NCBI RefSeq assembly: GCF_900100795.1 | Contig: NZ_FNCO01000002.1 | Location: 372,001-436,000 of the forward strand | Reading direction: 5' to 3' | DNA: 64,000 bases | Source of the DNA: Pseudomonas abietaniphila | GTDB lineage: Bacteria > Pseudomonadota > Gammaproteobacteria > Pseudomonadales > Pseudomonadaceae | In this document: positions 18,218 through 26,720 of the stretch, one piece after another | Position numbering within the stretch: position 1 is the stretch's first letter | Layout: every line of letters begins with the position of its first letter | The notes under the pieces: model-generated | Seen by the model: only the letters and a program-made list of their open reading frames with translations | Told to the model about the DNA's origin: nothing | Database searches by the model: none | Position numbers and translations under genes: made by a program

Positions 18218-20302
18218 TCATAGCTCCAGATGCAGCGGCGCTGTCCCGGCGGCAGGGACGGCACAGCAGATCAGTGCTTCACCGACGGGGACCTGAAACT
18301 CCGGCGGCTGAGCGTAGGTCACCGCGCCTTGCAGAATGTTGGTGCGGCAGGTGCCGCAAGACCCGCCCCGGCAGCCGAAGGGGGGCGCCAGGTCGCGCTG
18401 TTCGGCCAGGTCCAGCAGCGAGCCGTCACCTGGATTCCAGCGGGCTTCTTTGGTCGAAGCCATGAACATCACCGGTACTGACTCGCTGGAGATCGGCGCC
18501 AGCTCCATCACTGGCGCCGTGTCGCCCATAGAGCGTTGCAGACTCGACGGACCAAACGCTTCGGCGTGGATGCGCGAGTCGTTGATATCCAGTGCCCGCA
18601 AGCCGTCATACATCTGTTGCATGAACCCTTGCGGGCCACAGAGATAAAAATCGTAATCATCGAACGGCAGCAGCTCACGCAGCAGACCGACGTTCAGCCG
18701 ACCCTCCCGCTCGTAATCCACCCCGTGTTCAGCCCCTGTGACGTCACTCAATGCCCGCACGTAGCGCAGCTTGCCCTCCGAGGCGGTGGCGAGGGCGGAG
18801 AATTCTTTGTGAAACGCAAGCTGCGCCTTGTTCGACGCCGACTGAAACACCCATGTAGGTCGGTGGTAACGGGTACGCTTGCCCTCGTGAACCAGATGCC
18901 GCGCCATCGCCAGTGCCGGTGTCACACCCACGCCTGCCGCGAGCATCACCACCGAGCGGCGGACCGTGGCGTCGACGGTAAAGACGCCCGCCGGGGCGCG
19001 GGCTTCGATCAGATCGCCGACCTGCAGGTTGTCGTGCAGGTGCGTGGAAACCACGCCCTCACGTTTGACGCTGATGCGCAGCACATCGTCTGTTGGCGCG
19101 CTGGACAGCGTGTAGGTACGCACCACGGGTTTGCCTTGCCCGGCGATGGAGAGGCGGATCGGCAGATGCTGTCCGGCCAGGCGCGCAGGAACACCCACGC
19201 CATCATCGGGCAGCAGGTGGAATGAACGAATGGTTTCACTCTCCTGGACGATGTCGACAACCTTGTACGGACGCCAGCTCTGTTGCAGCGCGGCCGCCTT
19301 CAGCCGCATGTCCATGTCTTCCCAGCTGCCCGTCATCAGCACGTTAGGCGAAGTGCCGTTTTCCATGTCCACCCAGCGCAACGGCAACCCGCCGGGACGC
19401 CGTATCACCCGCTCGGGAAAAAAACGCCACATGCGCTCGGCGCCGATGAAGGCCAGGGTTTGCGCGGAATCGAGAATGACCTCGGTGCGCCCGGTCATCT
19501 GCAGCAGGTCGCCCGTGCGCATGTCGACAAAGACCAGGCCCACCCGCGGGTTGATCAGCATGTTGCCGAGGGTGTTGAAGAACAGATTGCCATTGAAGTC
19601 CGGCACGGTCAGCGCGCCGTTTTCGTCAACGCTCACGAACCCGGGCTTGCCGCCGCGATGGGAGACATCGACCTGACACTCACCGTCACGCACGACGTAT
19701 GAGGCGACGTAGAAGGAATCCGCAGCGGTTATCGTTGCAATGTCCTGTTCGTTCAAAGCGGCGGACTGGCTGACTTCGCCCGGCGGCGTATCGTCGAAGG
19801 CGTAGCGGCGAAGATGAATGTACCGCGGGCAATTTCCGTAGGATTGCGTCGGTTGAATGTCGAAGGCGACATCACTGCTGCGACGCACTACGCCATTGAG
19901 CCGGTTGCGACGTCGGGTGTGCAGTTCCATACCGAGCATGCCGATGCCGTCACCGTCCTCCATCCCCGCATCTGCCGGGTCCGCCGTTTCCCGAGGCAGG
20001 TCGAGGACCAGCCGCCGTGGATCGGGCGACTGCATGAAGCCCGGTTGTCCGGCGCGCAGCGTAGCCCAGGGATTGCCCTGCGGATCGACGCTGCCCAGCA
20101 CCACGAAAGGTAACTGGCAATAGAACTCGCGATGCTGGTCAGGTAGCCAGTCACGGGCCATCTGCTGCTGACCGGGTTTGACCATACGTTCGACTGCGCC
20201 GACGCTGCGTTGCAGCCGTAACTCGCCTTCGTGCCAAGGCGACAGTTCGATTTCTTCCGCGGGTGTGTGCATGACGACCATCTCGGCGAGGTGATGAGCC
20301 AT
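18218..20302 (-). CDS. Fusion: pyridoxamine-phosphate-oxidase-like domain + ferredoxin reductase + 2Fe-2S ferredoxin
   Basis: A 694-residue multidomain redox protein. Residues about 40-330 form a flavin-binding split-barrel (PNPOx-like; FYCQLPFVVLGSVDPQGNPW, FNGNLFFNTLGNMLINPRVG). Residues about 340-590 are a ferredoxin-NADP reductase module: RTYTLSSAP for FAD, VVMLAAGVGVTPALAMA for NAD(P), and YDFYLCGPQGFMQQMYDGL. The C-terminus is a plant-type 2Fe-2S domain with CRGGSCGTCRTN and a distal CC pair supplying the fourth ligand. Electrons should pass NAD(P)H to FAD to 2Fe-2S and on to an unknown acceptor or to the split-barrel. The arrangement is known in Pseudomonas but the reaction is not. The gene stands alone. 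Confidence 0.86.
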   Translation of the reverse strand: MAHHLAEMVVMHTPAEEIELSPWHEGELRLQRSVGAVERMVKPGQQQMARDWLPDQHREFYCQLPFVVLGSVDPQGNPWATLRAGQPGFMQSPDPRRLVLDLPRETADPADAGMEDGDGIGMLGMELHTRRRNRLNGVVRRSSDVAFDIQPTQSYGNCPRYIHLRRYAFDDTPPGEVSQSAALNEQDIATITAADSFYVASYVVRDGECQVDVSHRGGKPGFVSVDENGALTVPDFNGNLFFNTLGNMLINPRVGLVFVDMRTGDLLQMTGRTEVILDSAQTLAFIGAERMWRFFPERVIRRPGGLPLRWVDMENGTSPNVLMTGSWEDMDMRLKAAALQQSWRPYKVVDIVQESETIRSFHLLPDDGVGVPARLAGQHLPIRLSIAGQGKPVVRTYTLSSAPTDDVLRISVKREGVVSTHLHDNLQVGDLIEARAPAGVFTVDATVRRSVVMLAAGVGVTPALAMARHLVHEGKRTRYHRPTWVFQSASNKAQLAFHKEFSALATASEGKLRYVRALSDVTGAEHGVDYEREGRLNVGLLRELLPFDDYDFYLCGPQGFMQQMYDGLRALDINDSRIHAEAFGPSSLQRSMGDTAPVMELAPISSESVPVMFMASTKEARWNPGDGSLLDLAEQRDLAPPFGCRGGSCGTCRTNILQGAVTYAQPPEFQVPVGEALICCAVPAAGTAPLHLEL

Positions 20303-20617
20303 CCCCCTGCAATGGCGTGGCGGGCAGAATATCTCTCTGCCTTAATTCTGCGTTTCACTGGGTGAAATGATCACCGGTTAGCGATAAAAAGCGCCAGCCC
20401 GAATGACCAGGGTATGGATCGACGTGCCGCAAGCCATGTTGGAGGGGTTACCAGCCAGGTCACTATTGCAACGGATGAAATGCTGGATTGTAAACGCTGG
20501 TAATTCCGCAGTGTGGCGACGGAGTGGACACTGGTGCCATCGACGCAGCTACCTGAACCCCCACGTTGTTATCGCGCGAAGGCGTCATTCGCAACGAGGT
20601 CTTATTCGGAGAATTTC
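20303..20617. other. Intergenic region, promoter of the TauE/SafE gene
   Basis: No gene is supported here. It separates two divergent genes and carries the 34-base element at 20475-20508 that recurs near 28.57 kb and, in part, near 31.77 kb. Confidence 0.6.
20475..20508 (+). promoter_or_regulatory. Recurring upstream element, copy 1
   Basis: Begins ATGAAATGCTGGATTG and ends TGGTAATTCCG. It matches 28566-28599 at 27 of 34 positions, with the first 16 identical. The reduced pattern ATGAAA-N3-TGGATT-N8-TGGT-N2-TTC also occurs at 31768-31800. It lies 110 bases before the TauE/SafE start and is probably a regulator binding site. Confidence 0.5.
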
Positions 20618-21400
20618 ATGGAATTCCTGCTCTATCTTGCCCTTGGCGCATGTGCCGGTGTGCTCGCCGGCCTGTTCGGCGTCGGCGGCGGCCTGATCAT
20701 TGTCCCGGTGCTTGTTTTCAGTTTCACGCTGCAAGGTTTCGACAGTTCGGTATTGACCCATTTGGCTGTCGGCACCTCACTGGCAACGATCATTTTTACG
20801 ACCATTTTGTCGGTGCGCGCGCATCATCGTGCCGGGGCCGTGAAGTGGAGAATATTTGGCTGGATGACCATTGGCATTCTGATTGGCGCGGTGCTGGGGT
20901 CAGTCACCGCCAGCCGCATTGCGGGGCCCACTCTTCAGAAAATCATTGGTGTGTTCGCCATTGTGATGGCCATCAAAATGGCGTTGGATCTCAAGCCTAA
21001 GGTCAGCCGCGAGATTCCGGGCAAACGCGCGTTGGCCGGTGTCGGCGTCCTGATCGGCTGGGCGTCGGCCATCTTTGGAATTGGAGGGGGCTCATTGACT
21101 GTGCCGTTTTTGACATGGCGCAGCCTGACGATGCAGCAGGCCGTGGCGACCTCCGCCGCCTGCGGGTTTCCCACAGCTATCGTGGGGACGATCAGTTTCA
21201 TGGTGCTGGGTTGGCATGATCCGTTATTGCCAGAACACAGCCTGGGATTTGTGTACCTGCCAGCGCTGATCGGCATTGCGCTGACCAGCATGTTCTTCGC
21301 TCAATTCGGCGCGAAACTGGCACACAGTCTGTCACCTAAAATGCTGAAGCGATTGTTCGCTTTGATGCTGGTGGTCGTGGGTATCAGTTTTCTTGCCTGA
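20618..21400 (+). CDS. TauE/SafE-family membrane protein (sulfite/organosulfonate exporter-like)
   Basis: 260-residue polytopic membrane protein with about eight helices. It carries the duplicated family motif GLFGVGGGLIIVPVL near the N-terminus and IFGIGGGSLTVPFL in the middle, which is diagnostic of TauE/SafE. Members move sulfite, sulfoacetate or other small anions across the inner membrane. The ATG at 20618 (MEFLLYLALG) follows GGAGAA and starts directly in the first helix; the longer open frame has no membrane character and is rejected. It stands alone, with a LysR gene convergent. Confidence 0.88.
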   Translation: MEFLLYLALGACAGVLAGLFGVGGGLIIVPVLVFSFTLQGFDSSVLTHLAVGTSLATIIFTTILSVRAHHRAGAVKWRIFGWMTIGILIGAVLGSVTASRIAGPTLQKIIGVFAIVMAIKMALDLKPKVSREIPGKRALAGVGVLIGWASAIFGIGGGSLTVPFLTWRSLTMQQAVATSAACGFPTAIVGTISFMVLGWHDPLLPEHSLGFVYLPALIGIALTSMFFAQFGAKLAHSLSPKMLKRLFALMLVVVGISFLA

Positions 21401-21465
21401 ACTGTCCTGTCCACCTGCCACCTGCCTTGAAGGGTGCATGAACCAGGAGGATGCTGGCATGGGTC

Positions 21466-22386
21466 TCAGTCATCCCTGAACTTGTCTCTGATCGTCCGGT
21501 GGAAATGCTCCACCAAAAAGTCGACAAAAACACGGGTCTTGGCAGGCAAGGCTTTGCGGGCAGGAAAATAGACGGATACCGAACCCAGGTCCACGTACCA
21601 ATCCGGCAATAATCGCGTCAACTCTCCGTTTTGCAGCCATGGCCAGGCGCGATCCACGGGCACCAGCGCCACGCCATACCCCATCCGGGCGCAACTGCAC
21701 AGCGCCTCTGGGTCGTTCATGATTGCAGCCGGCTCGAGATTCAAATCGAACGTCTCCCCAGCGCTATTACGCAGCGTCCAGGAGCGCAGCCTGCCGGTGT
21801 CCGTTGATCGCATGACAACACCGGGCTGCCCCTGTAAATCCGCAGGTGTCAAAGGCAGCGGCCGGCCCTTCAGCCATTCTGGCGAGGCAACCGCCACAAG
21901 ATGGAGTTTGGCGATCTCCCGCGCGACAACCCCCGGGGACAACTCCATGCCTCCGCCAATGGCGACGTCGAACCCATCACCGATCAAGTCAACCCGGCGG
22001 ATTTCCAATTGCCAGTCCGGTATCACCGCGGGGTAGCGTTGTTTGAAGAGTTTAAGCATGGGGAGGAGGTGATCGTATGCGAGGGAAGGTGCCACGTTCA
22101 CCCGTAAGCGACCTGCAGGAACGTCGCGAGAAGCGCCCAGGTGAGCGATTGCTCCCTGAATGGTTTCCAGACTGCCGCGGACTTGGGAATAAAACGCCTC
22201 ACCCGCTTCCGTCAGGGTCAGGCTTCGCGTGTTCCGGTGGAATAGACGGGTCTCGAGCCTGGTCTCCAGGCGGGCTACATTTTTGCTGACTGCTGCGGCG
22301 GAGACGCCCATCTGGCGAGCCGCCTCGGAAAAACTGCCCGCTTCTGCAGCGCGAACGAATGACTCGAGATTCCCTAAGGTTTCCAT
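21466..22386 (-). CDS. LysR-family regulator, CrgA-like
   Basis: 306-residue LysR regulator. Helix-turn-helix: FVRAAEAGSFSEAARQMGVS, AAAVSKNVARLETRLETRLF. The effector domain shows DVAIGGGMELSPGVVAREI and a late MGYGVALVPVDRAW. This belongs to the CrgA/DsdC-like group that usually controls a divergent oxidoreductase. It is divergent from the NmrA-like gene at 22496 and probably controls it. The ATG at 22386 has GGAG seven bases upstream. Confidence 0.9.
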   Translation of the reverse strand: METLGNLESFVRAAEAGSFSEAARQMGVSAAAVSKNVARLETRLETRLFHRNTRSLTLTEAGEAFYSQVRGSLETIQGAIAHLGASRDVPAGRLRVNVAPSLAYDHLLPMLKLFKQRYPAVIPDWQLEIRRVDLIGDGFDVAIGGGMELSPGVVAREIAKLHLVAVASPEWLKGRPLPLTPADLQGQPGVVMRSTDTGRLRSWTLRNSAGETFDLNLEPAAIMNDPEALCSCARMGYGVALVPVDRAWPWLQNGELTRLLPDWYVDLGSVSVYFPARKALPAKTRVFVDFLVEHFHRTIRDKFRDD

Positions 22387-22495
22387 GAGGTGCTCCAACA
22401 TTTGGTTGAAGCTGATTCTACCTGTTGAGGACTAATTCATCCCCGGGATTGCCTGCATAGTCCGCCTGTACTTGCTAACCACACAGGCGAATGAG

Positions 22496-23458
22496 ATGAA
22501 AAAAATCCTGGTCACTGGCGCTACGGGCCGCCTCGGCAGTGGCGTTCTAGAGTGTTTGATGCAACGCAGCGCGCCAGCCAATATCGTGGCGCTTGCTCGA
22601 GACCACCATAAGGCACAAGGGTTGGTCTTGAAGGGCATAGAGGTCCGTTACGCTGACTACAGCAATTACGACACCCTTGTGAGCGCTTTTGAAGGTGTAG
22701 ACACCATCTACATGGTGTCGGCGGTGGCGTTCACGGACCGGACGGCCCAACACAAAAATGTCATTGACGCCGCGCGTTTTTCCGGCGTTCGTCACGTGAT
22801 CTACACCAGCATCCAGCGCACCAGTGATGATCTCTGTCCTATTGAAGGCGTGACCGACAGCGACATCGCGACGGAAAGCATGCTGGAAAACTCAGGTATG
22901 TTCTTCACCATCGTCAGGCACCCGTTGTACGCCAACGACCTGCCCATGTTCATCGGCGCGCAGGCAGCACTCGAAGGATTTTCTTGCCCTGCGGGTGATG
23001 GCCGGATCGCGCTGGCCTGTTATCAGGAACTTGCCGAAGCCAGTGCGGTTCTGTTGAGTCAGGACGGCCATGAAAATCGTCGATATTTGCTGAACAGCGG
23101 GCAGGCCTGGTCGTTCAGCGACATCGCTGAAACACTGTCAGGCCTGACGGGGAAACCGATTACCTATGAATCGATTTCCTCTCCCGCCTTCATGCTTGCG
23201 CGTGAACGGGAAGGTTGGCCTGCGCACGTGGCTCAGTTTTTGAGTGGTTGGTACGCCGCGATCAAAGCAGGCGCATTTGACGAGAGCAGTGGTGCACTTG
23301 AAGAGCTGTTGGGGCGCAAACCAAAACAGCTCGAGTCGCTGCTCAAAGATGCCTTTGGCCTTCAGGGCTTGGCTCTGCTGCCGGACCCTATTTCTGATGG
23401 GAAGAGAGGGGAAGAGCGGCCCGTGTTCTGCGACGAACGCCTGCTACAGAAGGGCTGA
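22496..23458 (+). CDS. NmrA-like NAD(P)-binding SDR protein
   Basis: 320-residue atypical short-chain dehydrogenase. It begins MKKILVTGATGRLGSGVLE (Rossmann GxxGxxG), then LKGIEVRYADYSNYDTLVSA and DTIYMVSAVAFTDRTAQHKN, as in NmrA-like/QorB quinone-reductase or regulatory proteins. The catalytic YxxxK is not evident, as is usual for this subgroup, so it may reduce quinones or act as a redox sensor. Divergent LysR gene upstream. The ATG at 22496 starts right at the Rossmann strand and is preferred to 22472. Confidence 0.85.
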   Translation: MKKILVTGATGRLGSGVLECLMQRSAPANIVALARDHHKAQGLVLKGIEVRYADYSNYDTLVSAFEGVDTIYMVSAVAFTDRTAQHKNVIDAARFSGVRHVIYTSIQRTSDDLCPIEGVTDSDIATESMLENSGMFFTIVRHPLYANDLPMFIGAQAALEGFSCPAGDGRIALACYQELAEASAVLLSQDGHENRRYLLNSGQAWSFSDIAETLSGLTGKPITYESISSPAFMLAREREGWPAHVAQFLSGWYAAIKAGAFDESSGALEELLGRKPKQLESLLKDAFGLQGLALLPDPISDGKRGEERPVFCDERLLQKG

Positions 23459-23484
23459 GCAGGCGAATACACCGAGCGGGGACA

Positions 23485-24789
23485 TTATCCTCGTTCTTTC
23501 ATAGGCAGACGCTTGATCGAATACGCCCGCTTCTCATCCTCGGAGTTGTAATACACGTTCTGCGTCGTGCTGAGGCTGTTGTGTCGCAGGTCGACTTGCA
23601 GGTCCTTCATGTCCCGATGGGGGGCGTCGAACGTGGCCGAGGTGTGTCGTAGCCAATGAAGTGAGGCCGCGCGCAAGCGGGCGACGTCTTCATCGGACCA
23701 GCCTTCGGCCTGCATACGCCCGAGTGCGCGGTCAAAGACCTCCTGCAGCAATACCCGGATGTGCCGGTCTGACAAGCCTGCCCGACCTCGCTGGGTTGCA
23801 ATCAGCGGCGTGGTTTCGCGAAAGCCGGGAAGCGGCGATAAACCTTGATGCACGCGCCAGCGCTTGAGGTAGTTCTCGACGTAGTCATCCCGCACACTGA
23901 TTTTGCCGGCTTTGTTGCCTTTTCCGACCACGTGATACCACCAGTTTCCGGCACCGTCCTGTCGCAGATCGCCCATGCTCGGCGTCCAGTTGTCCCGCCC
24001 GACCAGGTCTGAAACGCGCAGATACATCGCAAAAATCGTCGCCACGATGAACAGCGTTCGCTCATATCTATCATCCTGAGCCGCCATCTGTTCTGCGGTT
24101 TCCAGCACGAAATCCCACTGCAATGAGGTCAGAATGCGGGTGTCTTGATCGCCGGTCGTGCGCTGCTTGTATTTGCTCTTCTGTTTAACGGCCCTGAAAG
24201 GATTGTGCTCGCAGAAACCTTCATCGATCGCATGCTGAAAAAAGCTTCCGCAGACTGCGAAAATCTGTGCGATCGAGCCCTGTGCAGGTTTGTAATGTTC
24301 CTGAAGGAGAGGGCGGCTTTCCTCCGCGGCGCGCTTGCGCTCCTCCTTGGACGCGCACTGGCCGAACGGCTTCCAGTTCTCGTTCAAAACAAAGGTATCG
24401 GTGGCGAGCTTCTTGCGCGCACCCAGCCTCGTAAATCGGGATTTGACGACTGGCCCGATCCAGGCAGGATCCGGCGCGAGGCAGAACTCCAGAAACGCTT
24501 CGGCATGGGTCCGGCGCATGTCCAGCAGGGGGACCTGCGCTTTGGTCAGTGTCCAGAGCAATAGTCGTTCGACGTGGGTTCGATAGGAGTTGAAGGTGGA
24601 TTCGTTGCCGGCGTAAGACTTCAAGAAGCTGCGTACCGCACGGTAGCCTTCGAGGGCCTGTATTTCAGCGGGAAAGGCCATCAAATAGTCAGTGACGGCG
24701 GGCAACTCTTGTTTGAGCGAGCTGAAGTTGAGCTCACCAAAGCGGGCATAGGTTTCAAACAACGGTTGCGGTGTCGAAGGCGCTGGCAT
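23485..24789 (-). CDS. Tyrosine-type site-specific recombinase/integrase
   Basis: 434-residue phage-type integrase. The N-terminal SAM-like core-binding domain covers about residues 40-150; the catalytic domain shows the first Arg in AMYLRVSDLVG, a Lys in VVGKGNKAGKISV, the HWLRHTSAT box (His 378, Arg 381), a second His in DLRHNSLSTTQ and the nucleophile Tyr in NVYYNSED near residue 413. All catalytic residues are present, so it looks active. No phage structural genes or excisionase are nearby. A hairpin repeat lies 60 bases upstream of its start (24848-24887) and has a relative at 59588-59620, which could be recombination sites. Confidence 0.9.
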   Translation of the reverse strand: MPAPSTPQPLFETYARFGELNFSSLKQELPAVTDYLMAFPAEIQALEGYRAVRSFLKSYAGNESTFNSYRTHVERLLLWTLTKAQVPLLDMRRTHAEAFLEFCLAPDPAWIGPVVKSRFTRLGARKKLATDTFVLNENWKPFGQCASKEERKRAAEESRPLLQEHYKPAQGSIAQIFAVCGSFFQHAIDEGFCEHNPFRAVKQKSKYKQRTTGDQDTRILTSLQWDFVLETAEQMAAQDDRYERTLFIVATIFAMYLRVSDLVGRDNWTPSMGDLRQDGAGNWWYHVVGKGNKAGKISVRDDYVENYLKRWRVHQGLSPLPGFRETTPLIATQRGRAGLSDRHIRVLLQEVFDRALGRMQAEGWSDEDVARLRAASLHWLRHTSATFDAPHRDMKDLQVDLRHNSLSTTQNVYYNSEDEKRAYSIKRLPMKERG

Positions 24790-24847
24790 GGGGATCGCTT
24801 GGCGGGCATTGGCGGAATGCCGCGTATGATCCTTTCCAGGGCATTGA

Positions 24848-24887
24848 GATGCAACATCCGGGTCTGACGGCTGCCGGATATTGCATC
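24848..24887. repeat. Hairpin repeat, copy 1, next to the integrase
   Basis: Inverted repeat GATGCAACATCCGG / CCGGATATTGCATC (13 of 14 paired) around a 12-base loop beginning GTCTG. A related hairpin with the same ATCCGGGTCTG and CGGATATTGCAT blocks is at 59588-59620. It has no T run, so a terminator role is unlikely. It lies between the integrase and glutaredoxin genes. Confidence 0.65.
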
Positions 24888-24930
24888 AAGGTAAAAGATG
24901 CCTCATCAGCCCTTGATCCAGGATTTGGTC

Positions 24931-25182
24931 TCAGGCCAGCATCGACAGCAACCCGCCTTGACGATCCAGTTTTGCCAGGTCGTCCAAGCCGCCGATGTAG
25001 GTGTTCTCGATGAAAATCTGCGGGACGGTCCTTCGTCCACTGCGTTTGATCATTTCTTCACGTTTGGCCGGTTGGGTCTGAACGTTGATCTCTTTCATCG
25101 AGATGCCCTTGCTGGCCAGCAAGGACTTTGCGCTGCGGCAGTAGGGACAGGTTTCGGTGGTATACAGCGTGACAGTCTTCAT
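24931..25182 (-). CDS. grxC: Glutaredoxin (Grx3/GrxC type)
   Basis: 83-residue thioredoxin-fold protein with the dithiol active site TCPYCRSAK (Cys 12 and Cys 15) and the cis-proline TVPQIFIENTYIGGLDDL. It should use glutathione to reduce disulfides or mixed disulfides in the cytoplasm. It is read in the same direction as the AhpD-like gene 25 bases upstream, and the two may share a promoter as a peroxide/thiol pair. A second glutaredoxin lies at 41487-41750. Confidence 0.93.
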   Translation of the reverse strand: MKTVTLYTTETCPYCRSAKSLLASKGISMKEINVQTQPAKREEMIKRSGRRTVPQIFIENTYIGGLDDLAKLDRQGGLLSMLA

Positions 25183-25207
25183 ACCGGGTCCTCTGTTTTG
25201 ACTGTGC

Positions 25208-25726
25208 TCACGCCTCGATGGCTGGGAAGTCGATATCCGTCAGCGCGACGTTGTTCAGGTAGTTGGTCAGTGTCTGCGAGGCAACGTGGGCGATCACTTC
25301 GATGATCTTGGCGTCGTCAATACCGGCCGCGCGGGCCACTGCGATTTGTTCGCTGCTCAGGTGACCGCGGGTTTCGGTGATCTGGCGGGCGAGCAGGGCA
25401 TAGTTGTCGAGCTTTCCTTCACGGGCACTGAGGATCTCTTGATGGCTGAACCCGGTTTTACCTGCGAAGAATGTGTGGGCGGCCAGGCAGTAGTCGCAAC
25501 CGTTAACCTGGGAGGTGGCGAGGGAAATCGATTCCTTTTCCTCAGCGTTCAGGGACGTTTTGCCCAGCGCAGCAGAGCTTTGTACATAATGGGTCAGTAC
25601 GGCTGGGGCGTGAGCCAGTACCTGGAACACATTGGGCAAGAATCCGATTTTCTTTTGCACGCCTTCCAGCAGTGGACGGGTGGCATCGGTGGCGTTTTCA
25701 AGGCTTACAGAAGTCATGCGGGTCAT
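25208..25726 (-). CDS. AhpD-like carboxymuconolactone decarboxylase-family protein
   Basis: 172-residue alkylhydroperoxidase-D-fold protein with the redox motif CDYCLAAHTFF (Cys-x-x-Cys plus downstream His), preceded by FLPNVFQVLAHAPA typical of peroxidase-related members of the family. Such proteins reduce organic peroxides or act as thiol oxidoreductases. It is followed by glutaredoxin 25 bases on, in the same direction, and is divergent from an AraC-type regulator that may control both. Confidence 0.9.
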   Translation of the reverse strand: MTRMTSVSLENATDATRPLLEGVQKKIGFLPNVFQVLAHAPAVLTHYVQSSAALGKTSLNAEEKESISLATSQVNGCDYCLAAHTFFAGKTGFSHQEILSAREGKLDNYALLARQITETRGHLSSEQIAVARAAGIDDAKIIEVIAHVASQTLTNYLNNVALTDIDFPAIEA

Positions 25727-25856
25727 AATGATTCTCCAGACATTCAGCGCGGCATGCGCTGGGTATGGGGTTCATGCTATAGGCGGTCGCTGGTTAAATG
25801 GATGCACATCAGCGTTAATATGCGACCAATCGTCCAAAGTGTAAGCGAGGGTGTTG

Positions 25857-26669
25857 ATGGATCGTCTGTCTACGTTGCTGGCTCGTTTCGGTGTCAATGC
25901 CGGAACCTTTTACAGCGGTGCGTTCTGCGGTATCTCGGCCTTCGACGGCGACCAGACCTGTGGCCATCTGCATTTGGTTCAGTCAGGCGAGGTCCTGTTG
26001 AAACTGGCCGATGAGCGCGAGTTGTCGATCACTGAGCCGACGCTGATTTTCTTCCCTCGGCCGTACCGCCATCGCTTGTTTGCCAAAGAGGGCTCGGGTG
26101 CTCAGTTGGTGTGTGCATCGCTGGACTTCGATGGCGGCTCGGGCAACGCGCTAGCAAGAGCGTTGCCTGACCATCTCATACTCAAGTTGAACGAAATCCC
26201 GACCATGGCGAGCACCCTGGACTGGCTGTTCGCCGAGGCTTTTGATGATGTTTGCGGTCGTGACGCGGTGATGGACCGTTTGTTCGAGCTGTTGGTCATC
26301 CAGTTGCTGCGCCACATTCTGAGCAGCGGTGACCAGCAACCGGGAATGATGGCCGGTTTAGCCGATGCGCGTCTCTCAAAGCCCATGAGTCTGATGCACG
26401 ACGCGCCGGGAAAAGCCTGGACGGTGGCTGAATTGTCGGTGGCTGCCAACATGTCGCGCGCCAGCTTCGCCGAGCATTTCAAGCGAGTGGTGGGGCAGGC
26501 GCCAGCTGACTATCTCGTGAGCTGGCGCATCAGCCTGGCGCAGAAGCTGCTGCGTGAGGGCAAGCCCATCGCGCTCATTGCAGAGGAAGTGGGGTATGAA
26601 AGTCCCTCCGCACTGGCCCGCGCATTTCGCCGAAAAACCGGTGTCAGCCCTCGGGAGTGGCGAGGGTGA
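25857..26669 (+). CDS. AraC-family regulator with N-terminal cupin
   Basis: 270-residue regulator. The N-terminal cupin (cupin_6 type) has GTFYSGAFCGISAFDGDQTC and LHLVQSGEVLLKL. The C-terminal double helix-turn-helix shows WTVAELSVAANMSRASFAEH and IALIAEEVGYESPSALARAF, ending with the usual KTGVSPREWR. It is divergent from the AhpD-like/glutaredoxin pair and is likely to activate it. Start at the ATG 25857; the upstream GTG and TTG are in frame but fit the ribosome-binding site GCGAGGG less well. Confidence 0.9.
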   Translation: MDRLSTLLARFGVNAGTFYSGAFCGISAFDGDQTCGHLHLVQSGEVLLKLADERELSITEPTLIFFPRPYRHRLFAKEGSGAQLVCASLDFDGGSGNALARALPDHLILKLNEIPTMASTLDWLFAEAFDDVCGRDAVMDRLFELLVIQLLRHILSSGDQQPGMMAGLADARLSKPMSLMHDAPGKAWTVAELSVAANMSRASFAEHFKRVVGQAPADYLVSWRISLAQKLLREGKPIALIAEEVGYESPSALARAFRRKTGVSPREWRG

Positions 26670-26720
26670 AGCCTGTTGCTCAGGCCTGACCGAACGCAGA
26701 AGGTGCCGTTCGTGGTGAGC

